Positions 22,848-31,684 of a stretch of DNA of 36,891 nucleotides are shown one piece after another. Numbering within the stretch: position 1 is the stretch's first letter; the number at the start of each line of letters is the position of its first letter. The stretch comes from a bacterium. Lineage in GTDB: Bacteria; Desulfobacterota; DSWW01. The stretch is from assembly GCA_028277985.1 (NCBI GenBank), contig JANQFG010000156.1:1-36891 (forward strand), written 5' to 3'. The position numbers were made by a program, and so were the translations under genes. Under the pieces are notes generated by a model. It saw nothing but the letters and a program-made list of their open reading frames with translations. It had not been told where the DNA came from and did not search any database.

Positions 22848-25800
22848 ATGCCGAGAAAATGGTTCCTTGCGATATTCGTCTCGCTTTCCGTGACGATGCT
22901 CCTGCAACCCGAAGGCCGGCCGGACGTGCCCTATCCCTCGGCGCCTGAAGGCGTCGATGTGTTGCGCTACGAGGAATACTGCCACCTCGAGGCCGGGCAG
23001 GATCTGCCGATGAACTATGCGGGCGGGACCGTGTGGAAGTACTCGTCCCAACCCTCCGGCAACCCCTCCGTAGACAGCAACCCGAGAGAGCTCTTCGGTG
23101 TTACCGGAATGAGTGTGGACCGGGCCTGGGAGATCACCACGGGACGACCGGATGTCGTGATTGCGGTCATCGACAGTGGAATCGAATGGGACAGCAGCAG
23201 CATCGCCGAAATCACCAACAAGTTTGCCCTGAACCCGGACGAGCTCCCTCCGCCCGAGGGAACTGTCGGGAATCGGTACGACAAGAACGAAGACGGCGTG
23301 TTCAACATGGAGGACTATGCGGGCGATTCCCGGGTGACGGATTGGAACCGGAATGGGATCGATGATCCGCAGGATCTGATACGTGCGTTCTCGGACGGCA
23401 TCGACGACGACGAAAACGGATATGTGGATGACATCTGCGGCTGGGACATGGTGGATGACGACAACGACGCCTATGACGATGTCCACTATGGCCACGGCAC
23501 CGGGGAATCCAAGGACTCCTGTGGGGAGGCCTTTACGAATCACTACCTCGGATTCCCCGGCACCTGCCCGAACTGTATGATCCTGCCTGTTCGGGTCGGT
23601 CTGAGCTTCATCGCGGAAGGCATGACCTTTGGGCGGGCCGTGGTCTTCGCCGTCGACAGTGGCGCCGACGTGGTGCAGGAGGCGTTGGGCACCGTGAGCG
23701 GCCCGAGGCTGGCTCAGGACGCGATCGAATACGCAAGATCGAAAGGGGTCCCCATTGTCGCCTCCGCAGCCGATGAGTCGAGCATGCACCAGAACCTGCC
23801 CGCCGCCCATGAGCACACCCTCACCTTCAACTCGGTCACGAAATTCGAAGGCGGGATGGAACCGCAATCCTACCTGTACCTGAATGGCTGCACCAACTAT
23901 GGCGGCAACATGGATGCCACGGTCTCTTCGACAGCCTGCTCTTCCGAGGCGGTCGGTCGAGGGGCGGGCATCGTGGGTCTGGTCGTCTCTGCCGCGAAGA
24001 ACGAAATCGCGAGGGGGAATCTGGAAAGGGCCCTTACCGCAAACGAGATCGAACAGATCATCACTATGAGCGCGGACGACATCGATTTCAGCGGTGACCG
24101 TTCGGTAAGCTTCCCGGTCTTTCAGACGAGGCGATTTGCATCCGGGCCCGGCTGGGATCAGTACTTCGGCTATGGGCGGGTCAACGCATGGGAAGCGGTT
24201 CGAATGGTTTCGGAACAGAATATACCTCCCGAAGCGGACATCCTGTCTCCCCCGTGGTTCGAGACGCTGGATCCTGCGCACAAACCCGAGGTGGAGATCA
24301 CCGGGTATGTGGCGGCCACCCGTGCCGGCTCGTACACTTACAGCGTCCAGTTCGGCCGTGGGATTCAGCCCGCGCCGGAAGAGTGGCAGGAGATCTTCAC
24401 GTCCGGTCTTCTCGAGGAACCGAAACAGGGCGCTCTCGCGTCGTGGAACATCACCTCTTTGCTTGAGGACGGATCGAGACCGCCGGAGGGCAGCGGCGAT
24501 TTCACCTTCTCGCTGCGGCTGGTCGTTCTGGATGACCAGGGCAGAAGAGGGGAGAGTCGAAAGACGGTCTACGTGCACCATGATGATCAACTCCGGCCGG
24601 GCTTCCCCCGGAAGCTCGGGAGCAGCGGTGAAGCCGCCGTGGTCATGGCCGACCTGGACGGGGACAACGTGGACGACATGATCGTCGCGACGAGCGACGG
24701 AGTGATTCATGCCATGGGCGGGGATGGGGTTTATCTGGACGGATGGCCTGTGAACACGGATCTGCTCGCCTACCCCTATGCAGGGTCTGAGGCATACCGT
24801 TCCGTCGCCATCGATGAGCGCATCTACGAGTCGATAGGCTATGGCGGAGCGACCGTGGGCGACCTGGACCGGGACGGCGATTTGGAGGTGGTGGTCGCGT
24901 CCTTGTACGGAAAGGTCTACGCCTGGGAGCATGACGGCGCGGTGCGGACCGGTTTTCCCGTATCGCTCGATCCGTCGTATTCGCTGAATCCGAAATACCT
25001 TGCCGACGAACGGGAAGGAGGCAGAGACCGGTTCAATCGAAGGCTCTTCGGTGTGGCCTCTGCTCCGGTTCTCGAAGACATGAACATGGATGGCAGGCTG
25101 GAGATCATCTGCGCGGCCCTGGACAACCACGTGTACGTCTGGGATGCGGACGGGCAGGGCCTGCCTGGATGGCCCGTGCTCGTGATCGATCCGGCAAGGT
25201 TCGAGGTGGCCGACGAATCGACCCACAAGATCGTGCGAGGACCACAGGGATGTCCGGAATGCGATTTCTATACGGGCAAGATCGTATCGACTCCTGCCGT
25301 GGGGGACATCAACGGTGACGGATATCCGGAGATCGTCGTCGGGACGAACGAACAGTACGACGAGCACATGAATATCTCCCTTTCTTCGGGTGTTCTCGGG
25401 ATCGTGGCGCAACTCGACGTGGTGGGCGGCAACGCGAGACTTCATGCTCTACACCACGACGGTGCCGATCACGATGGGGGCGCCCTGGTCGAGGGGTGGC
25501 CCGTCAGGCTGAGTCTCCTCGTACCCGAACTGCTCCCGTACCTTGGGAGCGGCACCCCTGGCGCCCCGGTTCTGGGTGACGTGGATGGAGACGGGACCCT
25601 CGAGATTGCGGCGTTCTCCACGGCGGGTCCCGTGTACCTCTTGAACGGGGACGGCTCCTCATTCTACGGCGCTGACGGAGATGGTGACTATCATGTGATG
25701 GATACGGGTTTGCTCAGGGACAGTGGCAAGGATCTGCCCACCGTCCCCGCAGCCGGGTCCCCCCTATTTGCCGACCTGACCGGCGAGGGAAGGCTGGCTT

Positions 25801-26747
25801 GTATCGCACCCTCTGCAGGGCTGCGAAAGCTGGCCGACCTTGGGTTCCCTGCAGAGCAGGTGAACAGCGAGAACCACATATCGGCCTGGAATGCCCTGAC
25901 CGGCAAAATGTTCGAAGGATTTCCGGTGTTCATGGATGATCTCCAGTTCATCGCGAGTCCCTCGGTTGCCGATCTGGACGGGGACGAATTGCCTGAAATC
26001 GTGGGGGGAAGCGGCGGGTTTCTGGTCAGGGCATACAACGTGGGTGGCGAAATGCCTGCAGGGTGGCCCAAATTCACAGGTAACTGGGTCATCTCTACGC
26101 CGGGCATCGGGGACACGGACGGGGACGGGCTGCTCGAGGTTGCCCTGATGACCCGCAGGGGGGATTTGTATGTGTGGAACACCGATGGGGATGCTTGCGA
26201 GGAAGCGAACAGGCAATGGAGGACCTTCCATCATGACCCATGGCGCACAGGTCTGTACGGCAAGGATGCGGTTCCTCCGGCAAGGCCCCTGGATTTTCGT
26301 GCCGAGCGGACGGGTGAACGGCTGAGGCTTACCTGGGGACCGACAGGTGACGACGGCTTGTGCGGGCAGGCAATCGCTTACGAGATTCGCGGATACGACG
26401 GGGATGTGGAAGCCCACTGGGGTGAGGCGATGGTCGTTGCGACTCATGGGAACGGACAGAGCCCTGGCCCGACCATTCGGGTAGCGGTCGAGGATCCCGG
26501 GTTCGAGGCCTACGGTATTCAGGCGGAAGACGAGGCGGGGAATCTTTCGCGAGTCGTGTCGGTGGAGGCGGCAGAAGCCCCTGAAACGAGCGTGCCGTCA
26601 GAGGATGACAGTTCGGACTTCTGGCTGGTCTCCTCGGCACTCGTATCCAGTTCCGGGACGAGCGCCTCTTTCTCCCATGTGGCGAATGTTCTGCTTCTTT
26701 GCCTGCCCCTCGTAGCGGTGTTTCTATGGAGAAGAAGGTTAGGGTAG
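22848..26747 (+). CDS. Secreted subtilase-like S8 protein with FG-GAP beta-propeller and C-terminal anchor
   Basis: I chose ATG at 22848 (1299 aa) because it gives a signal peptide (MPRKWFLAIFVSLSVTMLLQ). ATG at 22809 would add 13 basic residues and is possible. The subtilisin-like domain has Asp109 (VIAVIDSG), His216 (YGHGTG) and a Ser motif at 365-366 (TACSSEAVGRGAG). The normal GTSMA spacing is altered, and the oxyanion-hole Asn region reads ASAADES, so activity may be weak or absent. About seven to eight FG-GAP/VCBS blades follow, with Asp-rich motifs such as DLDGDNVDD, DLDRDGDLE, DVDGDGTLE and DTDGDGLLE, typical of calcium-binding propellers. The C-terminus is Ser-rich, then a hydrophobic helix and RRR, a likely membrane or sorting anchor. 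Confidence 0.85.
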   Translation: MPRKWFLAIFVSLSVTMLLQPEGRPDVPYPSAPEGVDVLRYEEYCHLEAGQDLPMNYAGGTVWKYSSQPSGNPSVDSNPRELFGVTGMSVDRAWEITTGRPDVVIAVIDSGIEWDSSSIAEITNKFALNPDELPPPEGTVGNRYDKNEDGVFNMEDYAGDSRVTDWNRNGIDDPQDLIRAFSDGIDDDENGYVDDICGWDMVDDDNDAYDDVHYGHGTGESKDSCGEAFTNHYLGFPGTCPNCMILPVRVGLSFIAEGMTFGRAVVFAVDSGADVVQEALGTVSGPRLAQDAIEYARSKGVPIVASAADESSMHQNLPAAHEHTLTFNSVTKFEGGMEPQSYLYLNGCTNYGGNMDATVSSTACSSEAVGRGAGIVGLVVSAAKNEIARGNLERALTANEIEQIITMSADDIDFSGDRSVSFPVFQTRRFASGPGWDQYFGYGRVNAWEAVRMVSEQNIPPEADILSPPWFETLDPAHKPEVEITGYVAATRAGSYTYSVQFGRGIQPAPEEWQEIFTSGLLEEPKQGALASWNITSLLEDGSRPPEGSGDFTFSLRLVVLDDQGRRGESRKTVYVHHDDQLRPGFPRKLGSSGEAAVVMADLDGDNVDDMIVATSDGVIHAMGGDGVYLDGWPVNTDLLAYPYAGSEAYRSVAIDERIYESIGYGGATVGDLDRDGDLEVVVASLYGKVYAWEHDGAVRTGFPVSLDPSYSLNPKYLADEREGGRDRFNRRLFGVASAPVLEDMNMDGRLEIICAALDNHVYVWDADGQGLPGWPVLVIDPARFEVADESTHKIVRGPQGCPECDFYTGKIVSTPAVGDINGDGYPEIVVGTNEQYDEHMNISLSSGVLGIVAQLDVVGGNARLHALHHDGADHDGGALVEGWPVRLSLLVPELLPYLGSGTPGAPVLGDVDGDGTLEIAAFSTAGPVYLLNGDGSSFYGADGDGDYHVMDTGLLRDSGKDLPTVPAAGSPLFADLTGEGRLACIAPSAGLRKLADLGFPAEQVNSENHISAWNALTGKMFEGFPVFMDDLQFIASPSVADLDGDELPEIVGGSGGFLVRAYNVGGEMPAGWPKFTGNWVISTPGIGDTDGDGLLEVALMTRRGDLYVWNTDGDACEEANRQWRTFHHDPWRTGLYGKDAVPPARPLDFRAERTGERLRLTWGPTGDDGLCGQAIAYEIRGYDGDVEAHWGEAMVVATHGNGQSPGPTIRVAVEDPGFEAYGIQAEDEAGNLSRVVSVEAAEAPETSVPSEDDSSDFWLVSSALVSSSGTSASFSHVANVLLLCLPLVAVFLWRRRLG

Positions 26748-26763
26748 TCTACTAGCTCAACTT

Positions 26764-26845
26764 GATCCACCTTCCTTCCTTCGGTAGGAAGGTGTCGGGG
26801 CTACAGACTGATCCACCTTCCCTCCTTCGGAAGGAAGGTGTCTGG
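26764..26845. repeat. 46-bp tandem duplication of a gene 3' end
   Basis: The segment starting GATCCACCTTCC at 26764 recurs at 26810 with a few changes. On the minus strand the copy at 26810 encodes the last residues of the metallo-hydrolase (DTFLPKEGRWISL-stop spans into it). The copy at 26764 lies just past that stop and would encode nearly the same end. Each unit also forms an imperfect hairpin (CACCTTCCT with AGGAAGGTG) between convergent genes, which could slow transcription from both sides. Confidence 0.85.
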
Positions 26846-27589
26846 GAAAATGGATCTCGCCTTTTCCAGGAGGGCGGGATACTCGTCCTCCTTCATGTCC
26901 GGGCTCAGATGAACCAGCCCCAGTTGTCCCACCCCTGCCTCCTTTGCCAGGCGCGCTGCGTTCTGTGCCGTGGAATGCCCCCACAGTTCTTTCTGCAGCT
27001 GCTCAGGATCCGTGATTCCAGCGAAGTCTTCTGCGTCGAAGGATGCGTCGTGCAGGAGAACCTGAACGCCCGAGGCATGCTGAACCAGTTCATCCGTTGG
27101 TCGCCGGTCGGTAGCGTAATACAGGAGGTCTTCAATGCGGTAGGCCACGGAGGGAACCGTGTGCGACTGCGGGCGTACCTCGACGCGGACGCCGTCGATG
27201 CGATGCTCTCCCTCACGAATCGCCCTGATTTCGACCTTGCAGGGAAAGCCGGAAAGGGGAAAGAAGAGCGGAGCATCGAACAGGCGGCCCAGGATTTGTT
27301 CGGGCCGCTCGCCTTCCAATCCGGATTCCGGGGCATAGATGATCACCCTCTTGCCCGTGAAGTTGAGCGGGAGGTAGCTGATACCGATGATGTGATCGAG
27401 GTGATAGTGGGAGAGGAAGATCGAGATCGTGTCGTGTCGCGAGAGCAGGGCGGATCCGATCCTGCTCTTGAACCGGCGCATCCCCGACCCGGCATCCATA
27501 ACGAAGAGATTCGGGCCGAGTTCCACCAGCACGCACATGGTTTCCCGGGAATGGGAGGGGATCCATCCGGCACTTCCGAACAAGACCAT
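26801..27589 (-). CDS. RNase Z-like metallo-beta-lactamase-fold hydrolase
   Basis: The 262-aa reading uses the ATG at 27587-27589 (MVLFGSAGW), preceded by GAAG. Longer readings add 39 residues without support. Domain features: LFVMDAGSG, SHYHLDHIIGI (HxHxDH metal site), SHTVPSVAYRIE, YYATDR, LLHDASFD and LVHLSPD. This set matches ribonuclease-Z/arylsulfatase-like phosphodiesterases. It may process tRNA 3' ends or cleave other phosphodiesters; sequence alone does not decide. The C-terminus ends inside a tandem repeat, so its 3' end has been copied downstream. It is divergent from the crotonase gene across a 568-bp gap. Confidence 0.75.
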   Translation of the reverse strand: MVLFGSAGWIPSHSRETMCVLVELGPNLFVMDAGSGMRRFKSRIGSALLSRHDTISIFLSHYHLDHIIGISYLPLNFTGKRVIIYAPESGLEGERPEQILGRLFDAPLFFPLSGFPCKVEIRAIREGEHRIDGVRVEVRPQSHTVPSVAYRIEDLLYYATDRRPTDELVQHASGVQVLLHDASFDAEDFAGITDPEQLQKELWGHSTAQNAARLAKEAGVGQLGLVHLSPDMKEDEYPALLEKARSIFPDTFLPKEGRWISL

Positions 27590-27995
27590 TCGCTTCAAGA
27601 GTCGCTCCCGTGAGAGGCGATTGCGCAGCCGATCATCCGATGAAGGTTCTCCTCTGCCTTCCGTGCCGCTCCCGTTGATCGCTTCCGTCCGGAATCGGGG
27701 AGACAAGGATCTCTATGGGCACCTACAAGAAAAGACCCCCTGCTGTCAACCAATAGTTTTGGGGGATACAAAGATCCCTGCGGATACCCTCCGGGCATAG
27801 GGCGCTGGCTTCGTGTTTGCGCTTCTCGAGGTCCGCCCAGCCCCGGAGAGAAAAGCAACCAACGTGCCAGGCGGAATCCGAGATGATAAGGCGTGAAGAA
27901 TAAAAAGCTTTCCTCCACGGTGGGCAGAACCTGGAGCCTCCCATTTTTTGTGAACCAGGTTGATACCCGTCAATCTCGTTTACACCCCCTCTTTT

Positions 27996-28025
27996 TTGAC
28001 AGGCCTGCCGGAGATCCCCTATGAT
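27996..28025 (+). promoter_or_regulatory. Strong promoter of the crotonase-EFR1 unit
   Basis: TTGACA at 27996-28001 and TATGAT at 28020-28025 (18-bp spacer, five of six in the -10) form one of the best promoters in the window. Its -10 lies within a 24-bp palindrome. Confidence 0.75.
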
Positions 28026-28031
28026 CTCCGG
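28008..28031. promoter_or_regulatory. 24-bp palindromic operator over the -10 box
   Basis: CCGGAGATC (28008-28016) and GATCTCCGG (28023-28031) are a perfect 9-bp inverted repeat around a 6-base centre that includes the -10 box. A dimeric repressor, for instance of the TetR family, would block the promoter by binding here. No regulator gene is adjacent. Confidence 0.6.
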
Positions 28032-28157
28032 ACATCAACCAAGAGCCGAACTTTTCGGACGGCGCGGCTGCGTTGAGGAAGCTGGGTGCTGACTGAAAAC
28101 ACAGGGGCAAGACACGTAATCGGTGCCGGCCAACCACCGGAACCGAAGGAGAGTGAA

Positions 28158-28955
28158 ATGGACTCCCTCGAAACGGTCGAGTTCGAGCAGAAGGATGGTG
28201 TCGGGTGGATACGGATGAATCGGCCGAATGAGTTGAACGCCTTCAACCTTGCCATGGGCAAGGACCTCCTTGCTGCGGCGAATCACTGCGGGGCCGAGAA
28301 ATCGATACGGGCGGTGGTGCTCACCGGCAAAGACAGGGCCTTCTGCTCCGGAGGGGACGTGCAGGAGATGAATCGGCATCTGGAGGAGAAGGGAAGGGCG
28401 GACCTCTTCCTGCGTGAACTCACGATTCGTCTTCATGCATTCGTGGCGGAGATCGCCCGGATGCAGAAGCCGGTTATCGCTGCGGTGAACGGCGTGGCCG
28501 CTGGAGCCGGAATGAGCATGAGCCTTGCCTGCGATATGGGCCTTGCTGTTGAAGGGTGCCGTTTCGTGCTGGCCTACACGAACGTAGGGCTCGTCCCGGA
28601 CGGAGGTTCGAGTTACCTGCTGACCCGACTTGTGGGTTACAGAAAGGCGATGGAAATAGCCTACCTGAACGAGCCGATCGACAGCGGCGAGGCTTTGAAG
28701 CTCGGGCTCATCAACCGCGTCTTTCCTTCCGAGACCTTTGATGAAGAGGTCTCGAAGATGGCCTCGAGGCTTGCAGAGGGGCCCACGGAGACGTACGGTC
28801 GCGCCAGGAATCTGATGCGTCTCGGTCTGACCGAGACACTGGAGTCCCAGATGGAGAATGAAAGACAGGGAATCATCACCTCTTCCCTTTCCGAGGAGTT
28901 CCGGGAAGGGGTCACGGCCTTCGTGGGAAAGCGGAAGCCGGCGTTCTCTACATGA
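28158..28955 (+). CDS. Enoyl-CoA hydratase/isomerase family protein (PaaG-like)
   Basis: The 265-aa reading uses the ATG at 28158 after AAGGAGAG. Crotonase-fold motifs are AFCSGGDVQEM (oxyanion-hole loop) and NGVAAGAGMSMSLACD. The active-site strand reads YTNVGLVPDGGSSYLL. The Glu144 of classic hydratases is replaced by Asn, the second Glu remains (Glu166), and Asp148 lies in VPDGG. This is the pattern of PaaG-like isomerases rather than standard hydratases, so an isomerase or a ring-opening reaction on an aromatic-derived acyl-CoA is possible. A flavodoxin-ferredoxin fusion follows, 49 bp later. Confidence 0.85.
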   Translation: MDSLETVEFEQKDGVGWIRMNRPNELNAFNLAMGKDLLAAANHCGAEKSIRAVVLTGKDRAFCSGGDVQEMNRHLEEKGRADLFLRELTIRLHAFVAEIARMQKPVIAAVNGVAAGAGMSMSLACDMGLAVEGCRFVLAYTNVGLVPDGGSSYLLTRLVGYRKAMEIAYLNEPIDSGEALKLGLINRVFPSETFDEEVSKMASRLAEGPTETYGRARNLMRLGLTETLESQMENERQGIITSSLSEEFREGVTAFVGKRKPAFST

Positions 28956-29004
28956 AACGGCCCCTTCCATGAACCTCGATGAGGAAGAGAAAGGAGAGGG
29001 AGCC

Positions 29005-29922
29005 ATGAAGACCCTGATCCTGTATTTCTCGATGAGCGGATACACGGAAAGAGTGGCGGAGCGTATCCGAAACGGAATCTTGGAGAAAACGGGTCATTGC
29101 GATCTGATGGCCATGGCCGACGCGGATATTCGTTCTATCGCCGAATATGACCTGGTAGGCCTTGGCTGTCCCGTGTACTACTACAAAGAACCGTTCAATG
29201 TGTCCGACTTCATCGAGGGCCTGCCCCACCTGAAGGACAAGCACTGGTTTGTCTTCTGCACGCACGGCTCTGTTATGGGAACGACTCTGGTTTCCATGTC
29301 CGAGAAGTTGAAGAAGAAGGGGGTCGTCGTGGTGGGGCATTTCCACGTTTACGCCGACGCCACGGCGCCGTTCTTTCCCTACCCGGTTCCGACCTCAGGC
29401 CATCCCGACCCGCTCGAATATGAACAGGCCGAGGACTTCGGCAGGGATATCATAGAGCGCAGCGAGCGGATCGCACAGGGTGAAGTGAACCTCATCCCTT
29501 CCACTGACCCGGTGCCTGAACAATGGGTGCAACTGGCCGGTATGCTTACGCGGGAGGCCCTGTCTCAGATGTTCCCTCCCCTTCGCTTCGACCTGGAGAA
29601 GTGTACCTCTTGCCATGAGTGTGAGGATGCTTGTCCGGCCGGGGGCATTGATGTCGAGGCGGATCCCCCGCGCATCCAGAGCCCATGTATCTACTGCTAC
29701 CAGTGCCCGATGATCTGTCCCGCCCTTGCGATCGATGCTGACTGGGACACCGTGGATTCGTCTTTCGGTGACAGCCTCTTCGCCATGTACCTGCAGGAAC
29801 TCGAACAGGCAGAAGCCCGTGGAGAGTTCCGCAGGTATGTTGATCCCAGTACGATAGATCTACAGGACAGCCAGCTCATGCAAAGGCGGAGAAAACTCGA
29901 GGGGCACGAGGAGGAGAAATAG
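29005..29922 (+). CDS. EFR1-family flavodoxin-ferredoxin fusion
   Basis: The 305-aa reading uses the ATG at 29005, preceded by AAGGAGAGGG. An upstream in-frame start has no such site. The N-terminal half is flavodoxin-like, with the FMN phosphate loop YFSMSGYTERVAE. The C-terminal half carries two [4Fe-4S] motifs: Cys200/203/206/210 and Cys228/231/234/238. Fusion of flavodoxin to two clusters is the EFR1 arrangement, an electron-transfer protein for low-potential reductions. It lies 49 bp after a crotonase-family gene in the same direction and so may give electrons to an oxidoreductase in acyl- or aromatic-CoA breakdown. The partner enzyme is not identified. Confidence 0.85.
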   Translation: MKTLILYFSMSGYTERVAERIRNGILEKTGHCDLMAMADADIRSIAEYDLVGLGCPVYYYKEPFNVSDFIEGLPHLKDKHWFVFCTHGSVMGTTLVSMSEKLKKKGVVVVGHFHVYADATAPFFPYPVPTSGHPDPLEYEQAEDFGRDIIERSERIAQGEVNLIPSTDPVPEQWVQLAGMLTREALSQMFPPLRFDLEKCTSCHECEDACPAGGIDVEADPPRIQSPCIYCYQCPMICPALAIDADWDTVDSSFGDSLFAMYLQELEQAEARGEFRRYVDPSTIDLQDSQLMQRRRKLEGHEEEK

Positions 29923-29947
29923 GCATGAGACACGGGAGGATCCATGT

Positions 29948-30391
29948 ATGAGTGAGAAGACGGAGTTCATTGGAGACTGTCAGTGTGGTGAAGTTCGGTT
30001 TGCTGCGACTCCACCGACTCTGTTCTGCGCGCATTGTCACTGCGACTTCTGCCGTCGTGCACACGGAGCCCCCGTTGTGACCTGGTTCGGGGTTCCGGAG
30101 AACCAGTTCCGATTCCTCGCAGGGGAGGATCTGGTTACGTGGTATGCATCCTCAAAGCAGGGCCGACGCGGATTCTGCACGCGGTGCGGAAGCACGCTCT
30201 TCTACACCTCTTCGCTTTCTCCCGGGGAGGTGCATATCGCGCGGGCGAACATGCAGGGCGGCATCGACCGTCCGCCCGACCTGCACGTGTTCTTCGATGC
30301 GCATGTCGAATGGCTGGAATTCAACGACGATCTGCCGCGACTCGACAAGGAGAACGAGCTCCTGGCTCATTACAAGAAGGTCGAAGTGTAA
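29948..30391 (+). CDS. GFA-family zinc protein (CENP-V/GFA domain)
   Basis: This 147-aa protein has the GFA (glutathione-dependent formaldehyde-activating) fold. Zinc-binding cysteines are in DCQCGEVRF, FCAHCHCDFCRRAHG and FCTRCGSTLFY, the expected order. Most members of this large family have no known substrate, so the formaldehyde link should not be taken as proven here. It begins 25 bp after the EFR1-like gene in the same direction and ends 4 bp before a convergent gene. It may belong to the crotonase-EFR1 transcript. Confidence 0.85.
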   Translation: MSEKTEFIGDCQCGEVRFAATPPTLFCAHCHCDFCRRAHGAPVVTWFGVPENQFRFLAGEDLVTWYASSKQGRRGFCTRCGSTLFYTSSLSPGEVHIARANMQGGIDRPPDLHVFFDAHVEWLEFNDDLPRLDKENELLAHYKKVEV

Positions 30392-30395
30392 GGCG

Positions 30396-31448
30396 CTAGG
30401 CTACGCCGCGCTCCTGAGCAAGCTTGTGGAGCAGATCGTCGAAATCCTTCGGCGGTGTCTTCGGGTCCTCCGTCGCAACGAGCTCGATCGCCTCTGTGGG
30501 ACAGGTGGATACGCACAGTCCGCACCCGATGCACCGGGCCGGGTCGACCTCCATGACGTCCCCCTCCTTGATGGCGTCCACCTGGCACCTCTCCATGCAG
30601 TCGCCGCAGGCCGTACAGCTGTCCGGGTCGATGCTGGCCAGATAATAGGATCGGCAGAAGTCCGCGGGGTTCGGGAGCTGCTTGAGCCTCTTCAGGCTGC
30701 CGCAACAGCAGCCGCAGCAACAGCAGATGAAGCTCAGCTCTTGAGTGTTGGCCGGAGAAAGCACGAGGGCCGACTCCTCTGCAAGGTCGAGCAGCTTGAG
30801 GGCTTCTTCGGTACTGATCCTCTTGCCCATCTCATTGTCGAGAACATACTGGCCGAACTGCCCGAAGGAAAAGCAAAGATCTTCCGGCCGTTCGCAAGGG
30901 TTGCCCAGCATACCTTCCTTTCTGCGGCAGATGCAGGGCATCATGGCGATGAGCTCCTGCTCTTTGACGGATTCTCTGATCCGATTGTAGGTCGCAACCG
31001 ACGGGAGATCCTGGATGGACGAGTCCACCGGGGCGATGCGCAATTGCTTGTTTTCGAGGGGGGCGAAGCTCAAGCCGAGGTGGGGTACATATTCCTCCCA
31101 CATCTTGACGAACTCGAGATCCAGCCGATTCAGCTGGAACTCGTAGATCCCCACGAGGAAGGAGATGGGACGGTACTGGACCGTGTCTCCTTCCCGGATG
31201 CGAAAGATCAGGCCTCGCTTGGCCATGTCCTCGAGTCGTTCCGCCGCCGTGGCGGCATCCATGCCGATCCGCGCCCCGATGGCCGAGGCCTCCTCGGCTT
31301 TCTGTTCCAATTTCATCACGAGTTCCGCATCCTCGGGCGTGAAGAGTTTCTTCAGGATGCGGATCTCTACTCCCGTGTCCGTGGCAGGATACCCACCCGG
31401 AAGATTGTCCATATACTCGCGCAGCTTTGTGTACAGGTCTTCGCTCAT
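30396..31448 (-). CDS. Winged-helix, poly-Cys and ferredoxin Fe-S protein
   Basis: This 350-aa protein starts at the ATG at 31446-31448. Residues about 50-110 look like a winged helix (AATAAERLEDMAKRGLIFRI). A middle region has MPCICRRKE and then a dense run CCCC-G-CCC at 242-249. The C-terminus has two [4Fe-4S] motifs, CTACGDCMERC and CIGCGLCVSTC. Related ferredoxins with an ICNCC-CCC-type motif occur in anaerobes. The role is not established, but a winged-helix plus clusters could be an electron carrier with a sensing part. It is convergent with the GFA gene and divergent from the amidohydrolase. Confidence 0.8.
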   Translation of the reverse strand: MSEDLYTKLREYMDNLPGGYPATDTGVEIRILKKLFTPEDAELVMKLEQKAEEASAIGARIGMDAATAAERLEDMAKRGLIFRIREGDTVQYRPISFLVGIYEFQLNRLDLEFVKMWEEYVPHLGLSFAPLENKQLRIAPVDSSIQDLPSVATYNRIRESVKEQELIAMMPCICRRKEGMLGNPCERPEDLCFSFGQFGQYVLDNEMGKRISTEEALKLLDLAEESALVLSPANTQELSFICCCCGCCCGSLKRLKQLPNPADFCRSYYLASIDPDSCTACGDCMERCQVDAIKEGDVMEVDPARCIGCGLCVSTCPTEAIELVATEDPKTPPKDFDDLLHKLAQERGVA

Positions 31449-31510
31449 GGCATGTCTCCTTCCGTCCTGTCTGGAGGCCTTTTGTGCATACCGAGGTTAT
31501 GACAAAGCTC

Positions 31511-31527
31511 GAGACCGTTTCGGTCTC
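31511..31527. promoter_or_regulatory. Perfect inverted repeat between divergent genes
   Basis: GAGACCG-TTT-CGGTCTC (31511-31527) is a perfect 7-bp palindrome in the 236-bp gap between the Fe-S protein gene (leftward) and the amidohydrolase gene (rightward). A partial GAGACCG recurs at 31564-31570. It could be an operator for the divergent pair. No -10/-35 pair stands out. Confidence 0.4.
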
Positions 31528-31684
31528 TCAAGATTGTATTGCAACCATCCGTCCGTTTCAATGGAGACCGACATGCCGTGCGGAGGCGGGTGGAGCCCGC
31601 ATTGACGTGGCCCCCCCGGAAAGACTACCCTGTCGGCCTTGCCCGTAGAAACCTTTCACTCATCGCGAGACGGGAGATCGCGCA

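Larger units (their letters stand above)
27590..28157. other. 568-bp intergenic region between divergent genes
   Basis: Apart from the promoter and operator at 27996-28031, this stretch contains only A/T-rich and GC-rich patches. A possible leftward TTGACA lies at 27749-27744 (minus strand) for the metallo-hydrolase, with no good -10. I saw no reading frame with a plausible ribosome-binding site, no tRNA fold and no riboswitch core that I recognise. Confidence 0.4.

Noticed and set aside
22752..25445. Long antisense reading frame (897 aa) opposite the subtilase-like gene
   Set aside because: It mirrors Asp-rich codons of the propeller and has no signal peptide or motifs of its own.
27720..27900. 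Possible riboswitch in the gap ahead of the RNase Z-like gene
   Set aside because: I compared it with cobalamin and other common riboswitch cores and found no matching conserved boxes.
30144..31502. Rightward reading frame (452 aa) across the Fe-S protein gene
   Set aside because: It crosses the GFA gene end and is the mirror of a clear ferredoxin gene on the other strand.
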